Below, in pieces: positions 20,893-29,355 of a DNA stretch of 64,000 nt (within the stretch, counting starts at the first letter, position 1; the number at the start of each line of letters is the position of its first letter). The notes beneath the pieces are model-generated. The model was given only the letters and a program-made list of their open reading frames with translations, was not told the origin of the DNA and searched no databases. Origin of the DNA: Thermochromatium tepidum ATCC 43061 (lineage in GTDB: Bacteria; Pseudomonadota; Gammaproteobacteria; Chromatiales; Chromatiaceae); the NCBI RefSeq assembly GCF_009664085.1, contig NZ_CP039268.1:5001-69000 (forward strand). The letters run 5' to 3'. The translations under genes and the position numbers were made by a program.

Positions 20893-21996
20893 ATGCGCAA
20901 GAAACCCGATAAGACACTGGGCGAGAGCCTGCGCGATCATGGCCTGTCGCGTCGCGGATTTCTCAAGCTCTGTGCCACGACCGCCTCGCTGATGGCCCTG
21001 CCGCCAAGCATGGTACCGACCATCGCCGCTGCACTAGAGCAGGCACGCCGCCCCTCGGTCATCTGGCTGTCGTTTCAGGAATGCACCGGCTGTACCGAAT
21101 CCCTGACCCGCGCCCATGCACCGACGCTCGAAGACCTGATCCTTGATTTTATCTCGCTGGATTATCACCACACGCTCCAGGCCGCGTCCGGTGATGCCGC
21201 CGAGGAAGCACGCATCCAGGCGATGGAAGAGAACAAGGGCCAGTATCTGGTGATCGTCGACGGTTCCATCCCAGGTCCTAAATCCAATCCGGGCTTCTCG
21301 ACCATCGCAGGTCACAGTAATTACGACATCCTGATGGAAACGGTCGAGCATGCCGTCGCCGTGATCGCGGTCGGTACCTGTGCCGCCTTCGGTGGTCTGC
21401 CCCAGGCACGGCCCAACCCGACCGGTGCCCTGTCGGTCAGGGAGCTGGTTCGGGACAAGCCGGTCATCAATGTCCCCGGCTGTCCGCCGATCCCCATGGT
21501 CATCACCGGCGTGATTGCGCACTATCTGGTCTTCGGTCAGCTGCCCGAGCTGGACGGCTATGGCCGGCCGCTCGCCTTCTACGGCCAGTCGATCCATGAC
21601 CGCTGCTCTCGCCGGCCCTTTTACGACAAAGGACTCTTTGCCGAGGGCTTCGATGATGAAGGGGCCAAACAGGGCTGGTGTCTGTATCGGCTCGGCTGCA
21701 AGGGACCGACCACCTACAACGCCTGTGCCACCATGAAATGGAACGACGGCACCAGTTGGCCGGTCGAATCCGGGCATCCCTGTCTGGGCTGCTCCGAGCC
21801 GAGGTTTTGGGATGCCGGAGGTTTCTATGAACCGGTGTCTGTGCCGCTCACGCTCGGACCCACGACACTCTTGCAGGCGGGGGCGGCCGGGGCCGTCGTC
21901 GGCGGTGGACTCGCAGCCCTCTCCCGCAAGAAGGGCAGGGACGCCGCGGCCACGCGCCAACCCGTCACCGTCGCCGAACTGGAGCAAAAGCTATGA
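20893..21996 (+). CDS. hynS: [NiFe] hydrogenase small subunit
   Basis: The electron-transfer subunit of a membrane-attached uptake hydrogenase, 367 aa. A twin-arginine signal (SRRGFLKLCATTASL) at residues 18-32 directs folded export. The proximal [4Fe-4S] cluster is built by QECTGCTES, AVGTCAAFGG and VPGCPPIP; distal and medial clusters by SIHDRCSRRPFYD, YRLGCKGP and HPCLGCSEPRFWD. A hydrophobic C-terminal segment (LLQAGAAGAVVGGGLAAL) would anchor it to the periplasmic face of the membrane. The ribosome binding site AGGAGG is five bases from the ATG. It overlaps isp1 by 4 bp. Confidence 0.96.
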   Translation: MRKKPDKTLGESLRDHGLSRRGFLKLCATTASLMALPPSMVPTIAAALEQARRPSVIWLSFQECTGCTESLTRAHAPTLEDLILDFISLDYHHTLQAASGDAAEEARIQAMEENKGQYLVIVDGSIPGPKSNPGFSTIAGHSNYDILMETVEHAVAVIAVGTCAAFGGLPQARPNPTGALSVRELVRDKPVINVPGCPPIPMVITGVIAHYLVFGQLPELDGYGRPLAFYGQSIHDRCSRRPFYDKGLFAEGFDDEGAKQGWCLYRLGCKGPTTYNACATMKWNDGTSWPVESGHPCLGCSEPRFWDAGGFYEPVSVPLTLGPTTLLQAGAAGAVVGGGLAALSRKKGRDAAATRQPVTVAELEQKL

Positions 21997-22655
21997 GCGG
22001 TTCGATGGAATTCCTGCTGTGGACCAAGGGTCCAGTCTTCGATATCGCGCTGGCGATCTTCGCCATCGGTCTCATGGTACGTCTGGTCGAGATCTTCATG
22101 CTCGGACGCGCGCCCAACTATGCCGAGCCGCGCGCCCATGAATGGCCGGCTGGACTGCGTACCATGCTCACCCGGAGCGTCGCCGATCCGGGCACCTTCA
22201 GGCGCGCACCCTTCAATGTGGTGGTCGGCTGGGTCTGGCACATCGGCTTCCTGACCGCGCTCCTGTTCTTCGTGCCCCATGTCGAGCTGATCCGGGGCGT
22301 GCTCGGGTTCGCTTGGCCGGGGCTGCCCACGCCGCTGGTCGACTTCGCCACCGCCATCACCCTCCTGGCCCTGATCGCGACCCTGGTGCATCGGCTCAGC
22401 CATCCAGTGAAGCGGCACATCAGCACGCCCGAGGACTATCTGGTGTGGGCCGTGGTGTTCATGGTGGTGCTCACTGGCTATCTGGCCTATCACCGTCTGG
22501 TCGCGCCCTATCCGCTGGCGCTCGGCATGCACATCCTCAGCGCCGAGATCCTGCTGATCATCCTGCCCTTCACCAAGCTCACCCACATCTTCACCGCCTT
22601 CGTCGCGCGCTGGTACAACGGCGCCGCCTTTGGTCGCAAGGGGGTTCAGTCATGA
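21993..22655 (+). CDS. isp1: Isp1, membrane cytochrome b-like subunit of the hydrogenase
   Basis: A 220-aa polytopic protein with about five transmembrane helices and a NarI-like pattern of membrane histidines (for example VVGWVWHIGF, TLVHRLSHPV and LGMHILSAE), consistent with haem b ligands. In Thiocapsa and Allochromatium this protein is encoded between the hydrogenase subunits and is thought to pass electrons between HynSL and the quinone pool together with Isp2. It is coupled to both neighbours by ATGA overlaps. The functional role is family knowledge; the histidine and helix pattern is seen directly. Confidence 0.9.
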   Translation: MSGSMEFLLWTKGPVFDIALAIFAIGLMVRLVEIFMLGRAPNYAEPRAHEWPAGLRTMLTRSVADPGTFRRAPFNVVVGWVWHIGFLTALLFFVPHVELIRGVLGFAWPGLPTPLVDFATAITLLALIATLVHRLSHPVKRHISTPEDYLVWAVVFMVVLTGYLAYHRLVAPYPLALGMHILSAEILLIILPFTKLTHIFTAFVARWYNGAAFGRKGVQS

Positions 22656-23917
22656 GCGAACTGACACTCGAACGGGGCCTGGCGGCCTTCCGCGCCGAGA
22701 TCGATGCGCCGACGGCGGCCTTCTTCTCCAGTTGTGTGCACTGCGGACTCTGCGCCCAGGCCTGTCCTTTCTATCTCGAAACCGGCGATCCCAAATACAC
22801 ACCGATCCTGAAGCTCGAACCCCTGCGTCGGGTGTGGGAGAACGAATTCACCCTCTGGGGCCGGATCAAGGGTCGGCTCGGGCTCCAGCAACCGGTCACG
22901 GATGAGATGCTGGCCGAATGGGAGGAGCTGCTCTACGACTCCTGTACCCTGTGCGGCCGCTGTTCCATGGTCTGTCCGGTCGGCAATGATCTGGCTTACA
23001 TGATCCGCAAGACCCGCGAGGGCATGGTCCAGTCGGGCCATGCACCCGAAGGGCTGATCTCGGCCGCCTCGCGCGCCATCCGCACTGGTAGCCCCATGGG
23101 GCTGCAATGGAAGACGCTTGCGGTGCAGATCCAGCATGTCGAGGCCAGCAGCGGTCTGACGGTGCCGGTCGACCAGGAAGGCGTCGAGTATCTGGTGTTG
23201 CTGTCCTCGATGGAGGTCATCAACTTCCCCGAATATCTCGCGGCCATCACCAAGATCTTCGACCATGCGGGCATCTCCTGGACGCTCTCGACCCAGTGTT
23301 TCGAGGCCACTAATGCGGGGGTCCAGATCGGAAGCAAGGACATCGCCGCCGAACTGGTCGAGCGCATGGTGGCGGCAGCGGAAGCGCTCAAGGTATCTAA
23401 GGTCATCAGTCCCGAATGCGGTCATGCCTACACCGCCATCCGCTGGGAGGGCCCGAACCTGATCGGACGCGCCTATCCGTTCCGCGTCTTCCACATTATC
23501 GAGGTGCTCGACGAACTGCGCGCCGCCGGACGGATCAAGATCGCAGACAAAGAGGACGCCCGGCTTTCGCTGCACGATCCCTGTAATCTGGCGCGCAAGA
23601 GCGGCGTGATCCAGCAGCAGCGCCATCTGATGGCGCTGGTGGCCGAGAACTTCGTCGACCTCAAGGAGCATGGCAAGTATCAGTGGTGCTGCGGGGCCGG
23701 TGGCGGCGTCAGCTCCAACGAACGGGCCGAGGAGCTCCGGATGAGGGCCTTTAAGCGCAAGAAGGCCCAGATCGAGGAGGTCGCACCCGACCGGATGGTG
23801 ACCATGTGCGCCACCTGCCGCACCCAACTCGAAGAGGGCCTGGAGGCGTTCAACATGGACATCCCGGTGATCGGGCTCACCGAGATGATCGCCGAGCACC
23901 TGGTCGAGCGCGACTGA
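22652..23917 (+). CDS. isp2: Isp2, HdrD-like iron-sulfur protein of the hydrogenase
   Basis: A 421-aa cytoplasmic protein resembling heterodisulfide reductase subunit D. Two [4Fe-4S] ferredoxin motifs, CVHCGLCAQACP (about residue 28) and CTLCGRCSMVCP (about 96), are followed by two CCG-type cysteine domains (HDPCNLARKSG, CCGAGGG and CATCRTQLEEG). The start ATG overlaps the isp1 stop; the reading frame stays open a further 510 bp upstream inside isp1, but that part is a shadow. It probably works with Isp1 in electron transfer to or from quinone or cytoplasmic thiol/disulfide partners, which is not settled for the family. Confidence 0.93.
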   Translation: MSELTLERGLAAFRAEIDAPTAAFFSSCVHCGLCAQACPFYLETGDPKYTPILKLEPLRRVWENEFTLWGRIKGRLGLQQPVTDEMLAEWEELLYDSCTLCGRCSMVCPVGNDLAYMIRKTREGMVQSGHAPEGLISAASRAIRTGSPMGLQWKTLAVQIQHVEASSGLTVPVDQEGVEYLVLLSSMEVINFPEYLAAITKIFDHAGISWTLSTQCFEATNAGVQIGSKDIAAELVERMVAAAEALKVSKVISPECGHAYTAIRWEGPNLIGRAYPFRVFHIIEVLDELRAAGRIKIADKEDARLSLHDPCNLARKSGVIQQQRHLMALVAENFVDLKEHGKYQWCCGAGGGVSSNERAEELRMRAFKRKKAQIEEVAPDRMVTMCATCRTQLEEGLEAFNMDIPVIGLTEMIAEHLVERD

Positions 23918-23940
23918 ACCGAACACCTGTTCTTAGAGCC

Positions 23941-23958
23941 GGGCCGCGTTGGCGGCCC
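23941..23958 (+). other. Hairpin in the isp2-hynL spacer
   Basis: A perfect 7-bp GC stem (gggccgc and gcggccc) with a GTTG loop lies in the 61-bp gap between isp2 and hynL. It lacks a T-tract, so it is more likely an RNA-processing or stability element that sets the dose of hynL than a terminator. This is inferred. Confidence 0.5.
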
Positions 23959-23978
23959 CGTATCGGAGATCCGCCAAC

Positions 23979-25709
23979 ATGACTGAACGCATCGTCGTCG
24001 ATCCCATCACCCGCATCGAGGGCCATCTGCGCATCGAGGCCCAGATGGACGGCGCCAACATCGCCCAGGCCTACAGCTCGGGCACCATGGTCCGGGGCAT
24101 CGAGACCATTCTCAAGGGCCGCGACCCGCGCGATGCCTGGGCCTTCGTCCAGCGCATCTGCGGCGTCTGCACCCTGGTGCACGGCATCGCCTCGGTGCGC
24201 GCCGTCGAGGACGCGCTCAGGATCGAGCTGCCGCTCAATGCCCAACTCATCCGTAACCTCATGATCGGCGCCCAGTACATCCACGATCATGTGATGCACT
24301 TTTATCATCTCCATGCGCTCGACTGGGTCGATGTGGTAAGTGCACTGAATGCCGACCCACGGGCGACCTCAGAGCTGGCCCAGTCCATCAGCCCTTGGCC
24401 CAAATCCTCGCCCGGTTATTTCGCCGACACCCAGAAGCGCATCAAGACCTTCGTCGAGTCCGGCCAGCTCGGCATCTTCGCCAACGGCTATTGGGGCCAT
24501 CCGGCCTACAGGCTCCCGCCCGAGGCCAATCTGATGGCGGTCGCGCACTATCTAGAGGCGCTCGCCTGGCAGCGTGACATTGCCAAGTTCCATGCCATCT
24601 TCGGCGGCAAGAATCCGCATCCGAACTTCGTCGTCGGCGGCGTACCCTCGCCGATCGATCTGGAATCCGACTCGGCGCTCAATGCCAAACGGCTGGCCGA
24701 GGTCCTGAACCTGATCCAATCGATGCGCACCTTCGTCGATCAGGTCTATGTGCCAGACACCCTGGCCATCGCCGGGTTCTACAAGGACTGGGGCGAGCGC
24801 GGCGAGGGGCTTGGCAATTTCCTCTGTTATGGCGATCTGCCCTCGGGCGCGGCCATGGATCCGGCGACCTTTTTGTTTCCACGCGGGGCCATCCTCGACC
24901 GCGACCTCTCGGTCATCCACCCAGTCGCTCTGGAGGATGGGGACGAGATCCAGGAGTTCATTGCCCACTCTTGGTATCGTTACAGCGTCGGCAACGACCG
25001 CGGATTGCATCCCTACGAGGGCCAAACCACGCTGGAATACGACCGGCGCGGCGGGGTCAAGCCGCCCTACAAACAGCTCGATGTCAGCGACGGTTATTCT
25101 TGGCTCAAGGCGCCGCGCTGGAAGGGGCGTTCGGTCGAGGTCGGGCCGCTGGCGCGTGTCCTCATGCTCTATGCCACCGGCCACGAGCAGACTCAGGCGC
25201 TGGTCGACAGCACGCTCTCCCGGCTCGAACTGCCGATCAAGGCGCTCTACTCGACCCTGGGACGCACGGCGGCGCGCACCCTGGAGAGCAAGATCCTGGC
25301 CGACAACATGCAGGGTTGGTACGACGCACTGATCGCCAACGTCAAATCAGGTGATACCAAGACCTTTAATGAAACCCTGTGGGAGCCGTCACGCTGGCCG
25401 AGTCGGGCCCAAGGGGTGGGCTTCATGGAGGCGCCGCGCGGCGCGCTCGGACATTGGATCGTCATCGAGGATGGTCGCATCGCCAACTATCAGGCCGTGG
25501 TGCCCTCGACCTGGAACGCCGGACCGCGCGATGCAGAGGACCAGCCCGGTGCCTACGAGGCGGCACTCCAGGACAATCATCAGCTCATCGACGTCAAGCG
25601 GCCGATCGAGATCCTGCGCACCATCCATTCGTTCGATCCCTGTATCGCCTGTGCGGTGCATCTGGCCGATCCCGAGTCGGGCGAATCCTTTCAAATCCGG
25701 GTCGTTTGA
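23979..25709 (+). CDS. hynL: [NiFe] hydrogenase large subunit
   Basis: The catalytic subunit, 576 aa, carrying the Ni-Fe(CN)2CO site. The N-terminal cysteine pair is in RICGVCTLVH and the C-terminal pair in DPCIACAVH. The 15 residues after that His (LADPESGESFQIRVV) are the tail removed by a maturation endopeptidase. The start ATG (MTERIVVDPITRIEGH) matches the family; upstream in-frame residues are not conserved. It is exported with HynS by the Tat signal of the small subunit. Placing the large subunit last, after isp1 and isp2, is characteristic of the purple-sulfur type. Confidence 0.97.
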   Translation: MTERIVVDPITRIEGHLRIEAQMDGANIAQAYSSGTMVRGIETILKGRDPRDAWAFVQRICGVCTLVHGIASVRAVEDALRIELPLNAQLIRNLMIGAQYIHDHVMHFYHLHALDWVDVVSALNADPRATSELAQSISPWPKSSPGYFADTQKRIKTFVESGQLGIFANGYWGHPAYRLPPEANLMAVAHYLEALAWQRDIAKFHAIFGGKNPHPNFVVGGVPSPIDLESDSALNAKRLAEVLNLIQSMRTFVDQVYVPDTLAIAGFYKDWGERGEGLGNFLCYGDLPSGAAMDPATFLFPRGAILDRDLSVIHPVALEDGDEIQEFIAHSWYRYSVGNDRGLHPYEGQTTLEYDRRGGVKPPYKQLDVSDGYSWLKAPRWKGRSVEVGPLARVLMLYATGHEQTQALVDSTLSRLELPIKALYSTLGRTAARTLESKILADNMQGWYDALIANVKSGDTKTFNETLWEPSRWPSRAQGVGFMEAPRGALGHWIVIEDGRIANYQAVVPSTWNAGPRDAEDQPGAYEAALQDNHQLIDVKRPIEILRTIHSFDPCIACAVHLADPESGESFQIRVV

Positions 25710-25727
25710 ACCCGTTCGAGCCCCGAT

Positions 25728-25750
25728 GGCCGGGCCGGAGCGGCCCGGCC
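25728..25750. terminator. Hairpin between convergent hynL and porin genes
   Basis: A perfect 9-bp stem (ggccgggcc and ggcccggcc) with a GGAGC loop lies 18 bp after the hynL stop and just before the stop of the convergent porin gene. There is no T-tract on either strand, so it may act as a bidirectional terminator or as a 3'-end stabiliser. Confidence 0.65.
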
Positions 25751-25756
25751 CTGACC

Positions 25757-27145
25757 TCACCAGCTTAGGTTCAGCTCCGCCCGGATGAAGAACGAGTCGT
25801 TGCGGCGGTTTTCGGCATAGTAGTCCCCCGGCCTCAGATACTCGGCGACCAGATGTCCCGAGACGTTCTTGGTGAACTTGCCCTTGAGCCAGGCCGTGAA
25901 CAGATGGCCACGGAAGTCGCCATCGCCGCTCAGGTTGACCCTCTGGGCCGCGGTGCGGGTGCTCTGTTCATTGGCCCAGAGCGCATGGTAGTCGATCAGG
26001 AGCTGGGTCGTCGGATGGACCTGGGCGATCCAACCGAGGTTGAAACGCCTGAGGTTGGTCGCCTCGCCCACGCGCGACTCCAGCGGCCACTGATAGATCA
26101 TGAGCTCACTCCACTGCGGCCAGCGACCCCAGAGCGGATCGAACGCCTGATCCTTGGCGCTGTCCGGGTCGTCGCCGGACAGATACTCGAAGTCAGCGTG
26201 GACCTGATTCTTGAGCGTATCGTTGAGGCTGTAGGTCAGTCGGCTGTTGAAGCCGAAGGCGCTCAGATCACGCTCGTTGCGCGTGCCCCATTCGTAGGCG
26301 GTCTCGGCACGCACTGACCAGTTGGGTGTCAGCTTGGAGTCAGTGCGCAGACCTGCGGCATAGAGGTCGCCTGAGTCGCTGGCCGAAGCGAAGGGTGTGC
26401 CGTTGTTGATACGGAGGTTGCGTGAGGTCAGGTTGGGCCTGTTGTGCTTGTAGATGAAATAGCCATCGAGATCCGTGCCCTCGATCAGCGACCTGTTACG
26501 GCCATAGAGGATGACGCCGGTCTCGTGCTGCTCGGTCTGGTCCTCGACCTCGCCGTTGAGCGACGGCGGGAAACGCCCGGTATCGGCGCTCTGGTCGATA
26601 GAGATGAGATCGAGCGTAGTGCCAAGCGACCTCAGCTCATAGGTGGCGCGCGCGGCATCGAAATAAAGGGTGCGCGAGCCGTCGAGCGGCGTGCCGTCGA
26701 GCACCAGCCAGCCGTTGCCCAACATGATGTCCTGGCGCCCGAGCTTGAGCGAGAGCGGCGCACCGCCGATCTCCTTGGCGGTGATTGTGATCTGATCGAA
26801 CAGCACGCCGCCGCTGTACCAGGTCTCGAAGCCGGGAACCGGCCAGTTGGAGGAGGGAGGGTCTTGATAGTGACGCCCCTCCCACATGAGCCGGGCGCCG
26901 GCCTCGAACTGGTCGCCGAACGCATAGGAACCCCAGAGTCGCCCGCGATAGCGCTGGAAGGTACGATCGCCGGTGGGACTGTCGGCGTCTAGTCCCACAT
27001 TGTCGATCCAGACCTCGCGCAGACGCAGGTCGGCGCCCCACTTGAAGGGTCCGCTGGTCTGTTCGGCCGCGACCGCCGAGCAGGCGAGGGTGAGGGTAGC
27101 GCCGAGGCCAAAGGCCAGGAGGCTGTTGTTCTTGTTAGATTTCAT
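25757..27145 (-). CDS. Outer-membrane beta-barrel porin, alginate-export family-like
   Basis: A 462-aa exported protein with a signal peptide (MKSNKNNSLLAFGLG to about AVAA) and then a sequence of alternating amphipathic strands ending in a C-terminal aromatic (RAELNLSW), as in outer-membrane barrels. Segments such as GADLRLREVWID, LKLGRQDIMLGNGWLVLDGTP and GHLVAEYLRPGDYY resemble the AlgE/alginate-export porin family. The start was placed at the second of two adjacent ATGs; the open frame continues upstream through the end of the preceding small gene. It follows a symporter and its mini-protein, suggesting passage of the same solute across the outer membrane. Confidence 0.8.
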   Translation of the reverse strand: MKSNKNNSLLAFGLGATLTLACSAVAAEQTSGPFKWGADLRLREVWIDNVGLDADSPTGDRTFQRYRGRLWGSYAFGDQFEAGARLMWEGRHYQDPPSSNWPVPGFETWYSGGVLFDQITITAKEIGGAPLSLKLGRQDIMLGNGWLVLDGTPLDGSRTLYFDAARATYELRSLGTTLDLISIDQSADTGRFPPSLNGEVEDQTEQHETGVILYGRNRSLIEGTDLDGYFIYKHNRPNLTSRNLRINNGTPFASASDSGDLYAAGLRTDSKLTPNWSVRAETAYEWGTRNERDLSAFGFNSRLTYSLNDTLKNQVHADFEYLSGDDPDSAKDQAFDPLWGRWPQWSELMIYQWPLESRVGEATNLRRFNLGWIAQVHPTTQLLIDYHALWANEQSTRTAAQRVNLSGDGDFRGHLFTAWLKGKFTKNVSGHLVAEYLRPGDYYAENRRNDSFFIRAELNLSW

Positions 27146-27305
27146 CATCCACCTTCTTTTCTTCGAGCGCCCATTGGCGGTCTTCTTCAGTGATTTCATC
27201 GCGCGCGGCATTGCGACGGATGAGTCCATAGAGAATGCTCAGGACGGCTAGGGCAATGATGCCCAGATAGGCCGCGAGTACGAAGGGATCATCAAGACCC
27301 AGCAT
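27135..27305 (-). CDS. Small membrane accessory protein of the symporter
   Basis: A 56-aa protein that begins MLGLDDPFVLAAYLG, has one transmembrane helix (about residues 8-29, LAAYLGIIALAVLSILYGLI), and ends in a highly charged tail (TEEDRQWALEEKKVDDEI). It lies 5 bp after the symporter stop and its end overlaps the porin start by 11 bp. Its size, the LGLDDP start and its place next to an SSS transporter match the symporter small accessory proteins that are often missed by gene finders. The function is inferred to be a small subunit of the transporter. Confidence 0.85.
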   Translation of the reverse strand: MLGLDDPFVLAAYLGIIALAVLSILYGLIRRNAARDEITEEDRQWALEEKKVDDEI

Positions 27306-27310
27306 AGGCT

Positions 27311-29146
27311 TTACCTCGTCTCCGGGAAGCAGCGTTGCAGGTGTTCCTCATCCGGCGAGCGGGTGAAGGCACTGACCAGGATCAGGGTCAGGAAGGCGGC
27401 GGGCAGGGCGATCACGATCGGATCGACCGCGGGCCAGTTGGGATGATCGGCCAAGATACTGGTCTTGCCGCCGGTGACGAGCTGCACCAGACCGATGGCG
27501 CTCGCCTCCTTGGACTTGACCAGCAGCAGCCAGAACAGCGACACCAGCAATCCGACCGTCATCGAGGCCAGGGCGCCGGCCTTGGTGACGCGCCGCGAGA
27601 AGAGTCCACCGAGATAGGCCGGTAGGAAGCTCGCCGCGCATAGCCCAAAGAAGATGGCGGTGAAGCGGGCGATGACGTATTCCTGACGGACGCTATAGCT
27701 GATGGTCACGGCGATGAAGAGACCGACCAGGATCGCCAGCCGCATGACTCGGATGCTCGGTTCGCGTGGCTGACCCTTGACGGCGATGCGCTCATAGAGG
27801 TCGCGCCCGGCCGCGGTGCCGATGGTGTGGAACTGGCTCGACAGGGTGCTCATGGCCGCCGCCAAGAGGGCCAGGAAGAAGATGGCCCCGAACCAATGGG
27901 GTAGGGCAGTCGCGATGAAGGTCGGGATGATCTTGTCGGCATCGCCCTTGACATAGGTGACGACTGAGGATCGCCCGCCGACCAGCTCGAGGCGCGAGCC
28001 CTGCACGTCCTCGGACTCCTGGCGCTCGGTGACGATCAGGGCCGCCGTGGCCGGGGTCTGGGTCTTGGGGTTGAGGATCGCGCTCCAGGCCCCGCTGTCG
28101 GTCTTTTGCATCAGCTCGACCAGGGCGTGGTCCTTCTCGGGGTCGAGGACCTGGACCAGCTTGCCATGGAGGGGCGGACCATGCTGGGCGAACCAGGCGT
28201 TTGCCAGACTGCCGACCAGGAAGGGCGTACCCGTCATCAGCAGGATGAAGACCGCGCCGATTGGCACCGCCCGATCCAGCTCGCGCCGGCTGCGTACCGT
28301 CATGAAACGCACCACCAGCTGGGGTTGCGCCAACACCCCGATGCCGACGCCCAGGATGATGGCCGTGATCACCGTCCACCACAGGTCATACCTCGGCGCC
28401 CCCCAGCCGAAGGCCGGCATCCGGGTCCAGCCCTGATGGCCGATCTGGGCAAGCGGCGCGGGGACCATGTCCTGCATCTCGGCCAGGGCGCGATGGGCCT
28501 CGGTCACGCCCCCCAGGCTCGAATAGGTGAAGACCAAGAGAAAGAGCATGGCCAGCACCATGACGAGGCCCTGAAAGGTGTCGGTGTACATCACCGCCTT
28601 GATGCCGCCCGGGATGACATAGGCCGCCGTGATCAGGGCGAAGATTAAAAGTGCAACCTCGAAGTCGAGCCCAAACTGGGTCGCCGCAAAGACGCTGCCG
28701 CCGGTCATGACCGCCGCGGCATAGAGCGGCATGAAGAGAAAGATCAGGGCCCCGGCGAAGATCTGGATCGCCCGGCTCTGGTAACGCAGTCCCAGCAGCT
28801 CTGGGAAGGTGTGGGCGCCGAGATGGTGTCCGAGCCGGCGGGTCGGCTCGCCGAGCACGATGAAGGCGATCAGGATCCCGACCCCAATGTTGAGGAAGGT
28901 CAGCCACAGCAGACTCATCCCGAAGAGCCCGGCCACCCCGCCGAAGCCAACGATGGCGGCCGTCGAGATGAAGGTGGCCCCATAGGAGACCGCCATGATG
29001 ATCGGGTGGGCCGAGCGCCCCCCAATCAGGAAATCAGCCGCCGAGCGCGTGCCCCGGTAGCCGAGCCAGCCCAGATAGGCCGTGATGGAGAGGTAGGCGA
29101 GGATGACGATGATATCGATCCAGCCCACGGATGCATGATCGGGCAT
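27311..29146 (-). CDS. Sodium:solute symporter (SSS family)
   Basis: A 611-aa inner-membrane transporter with about 13 helices. SSS features include IILAYLSITAYLGWLGYRGT-like helix 1, the FLIGGRS segment, GGIKAVMYTDTFQG (the usual family signature region) and GIGVLAQPQLVVRFMTV. A soluble loop of about 90 residues near residues 325-415 lies between helices and is longer than in most members. The substrate cannot be read from sequence; acetate, other monocarboxylates or amino acids are the common ones. It forms a probable operon with the 56-aa membrane protein and the porin. A dyad (29171-29188) lies just upstream of the start. Confidence 0.9.
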   Translation of the reverse strand: MPDHASVGWIDIIVILAYLSITAYLGWLGYRGTRSAADFLIGGRSAHPIIMAVSYGATFISTAAIVGFGGVAGLFGMSLLWLTFLNIGVGILIAFIVLGEPTRRLGHHLGAHTFPELLGLRYQSRAIQIFAGALIFLFMPLYAAAVMTGGSVFAATQFGLDFEVALLIFALITAAYVIPGGIKAVMYTDTFQGLVMVLAMLFLLVFTYSSLGGVTEAHRALAEMQDMVPAPLAQIGHQGWTRMPAFGWGAPRYDLWWTVITAIILGVGIGVLAQPQLVVRFMTVRSRRELDRAVPIGAVFILLMTGTPFLVGSLANAWFAQHGPPLHGKLVQVLDPEKDHALVELMQKTDSGAWSAILNPKTQTPATAALIVTERQESEDVQGSRLELVGGRSSVVTYVKGDADKIIPTFIATALPHWFGAIFFLALLAAAMSTLSSQFHTIGTAAGRDLYERIAVKGQPREPSIRVMRLAILVGLFIAVTISYSVRQEYVIARFTAIFFGLCAASFLPAYLGGLFSRRVTKAGALASMTVGLLVSLFWLLLVKSKEASAIGLVQLVTGGKTSILADHPNWPAVDPIVIALPAAFLTLILVSAFTRSPDEEHLQRCFPETR

Positions 29147-29170
29147 GTTTCCCCCTATTATTTTTGAATT

Positions 29171-29188
29171 TGTGGTATAGCCACCACA
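29171..29188. promoter_or_regulatory. Operator-like palindrome upstream of the symporter
   Basis: The inverted repeat tgtggt-N6-accaca is centred about 33 bp before the symporter start codon, in a short A/T-richer stretch of otherwise GC-rich DNA. Its size and position suit a repressor or activator half-site pair, but the binding protein is not known and no regulator gene adjoins. Confidence 0.45.
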
Positions 29189-29355
29189 TTACCCGCCTCT
29201 GGCCATGACGGTTCGAGTGGCGGGAAGGAGAACATAACCCGATTCAGGAGACGGTTGTATAGCCGCCGTGCCGAAAAGCCAGTTCTTCTCCATCGAGCTG
29301 ATTCTGGACCCTTTGATTGTAACCGACCCGGGGAGACGCCAGACCAGGGTGCGCC

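Noticed and set aside
21034-21987. 317-codon minus-strand frame opposite hynS
   Set aside because: Antisense shadow of a well-supported gene; low-complexity composition.
22142-22651. Upstream extension of the isp2 reading frame by 170 codons
   Set aside because: It lies out of frame within isp1 and encodes Arg/His/Pro-rich noise; isp2 starts at the ATGA overlap.
22646-23926. 426-codon minus-strand frame opposite isp2
   Set aside because: Antisense shadow; isp2 has intact cysteine motifs and operon context.
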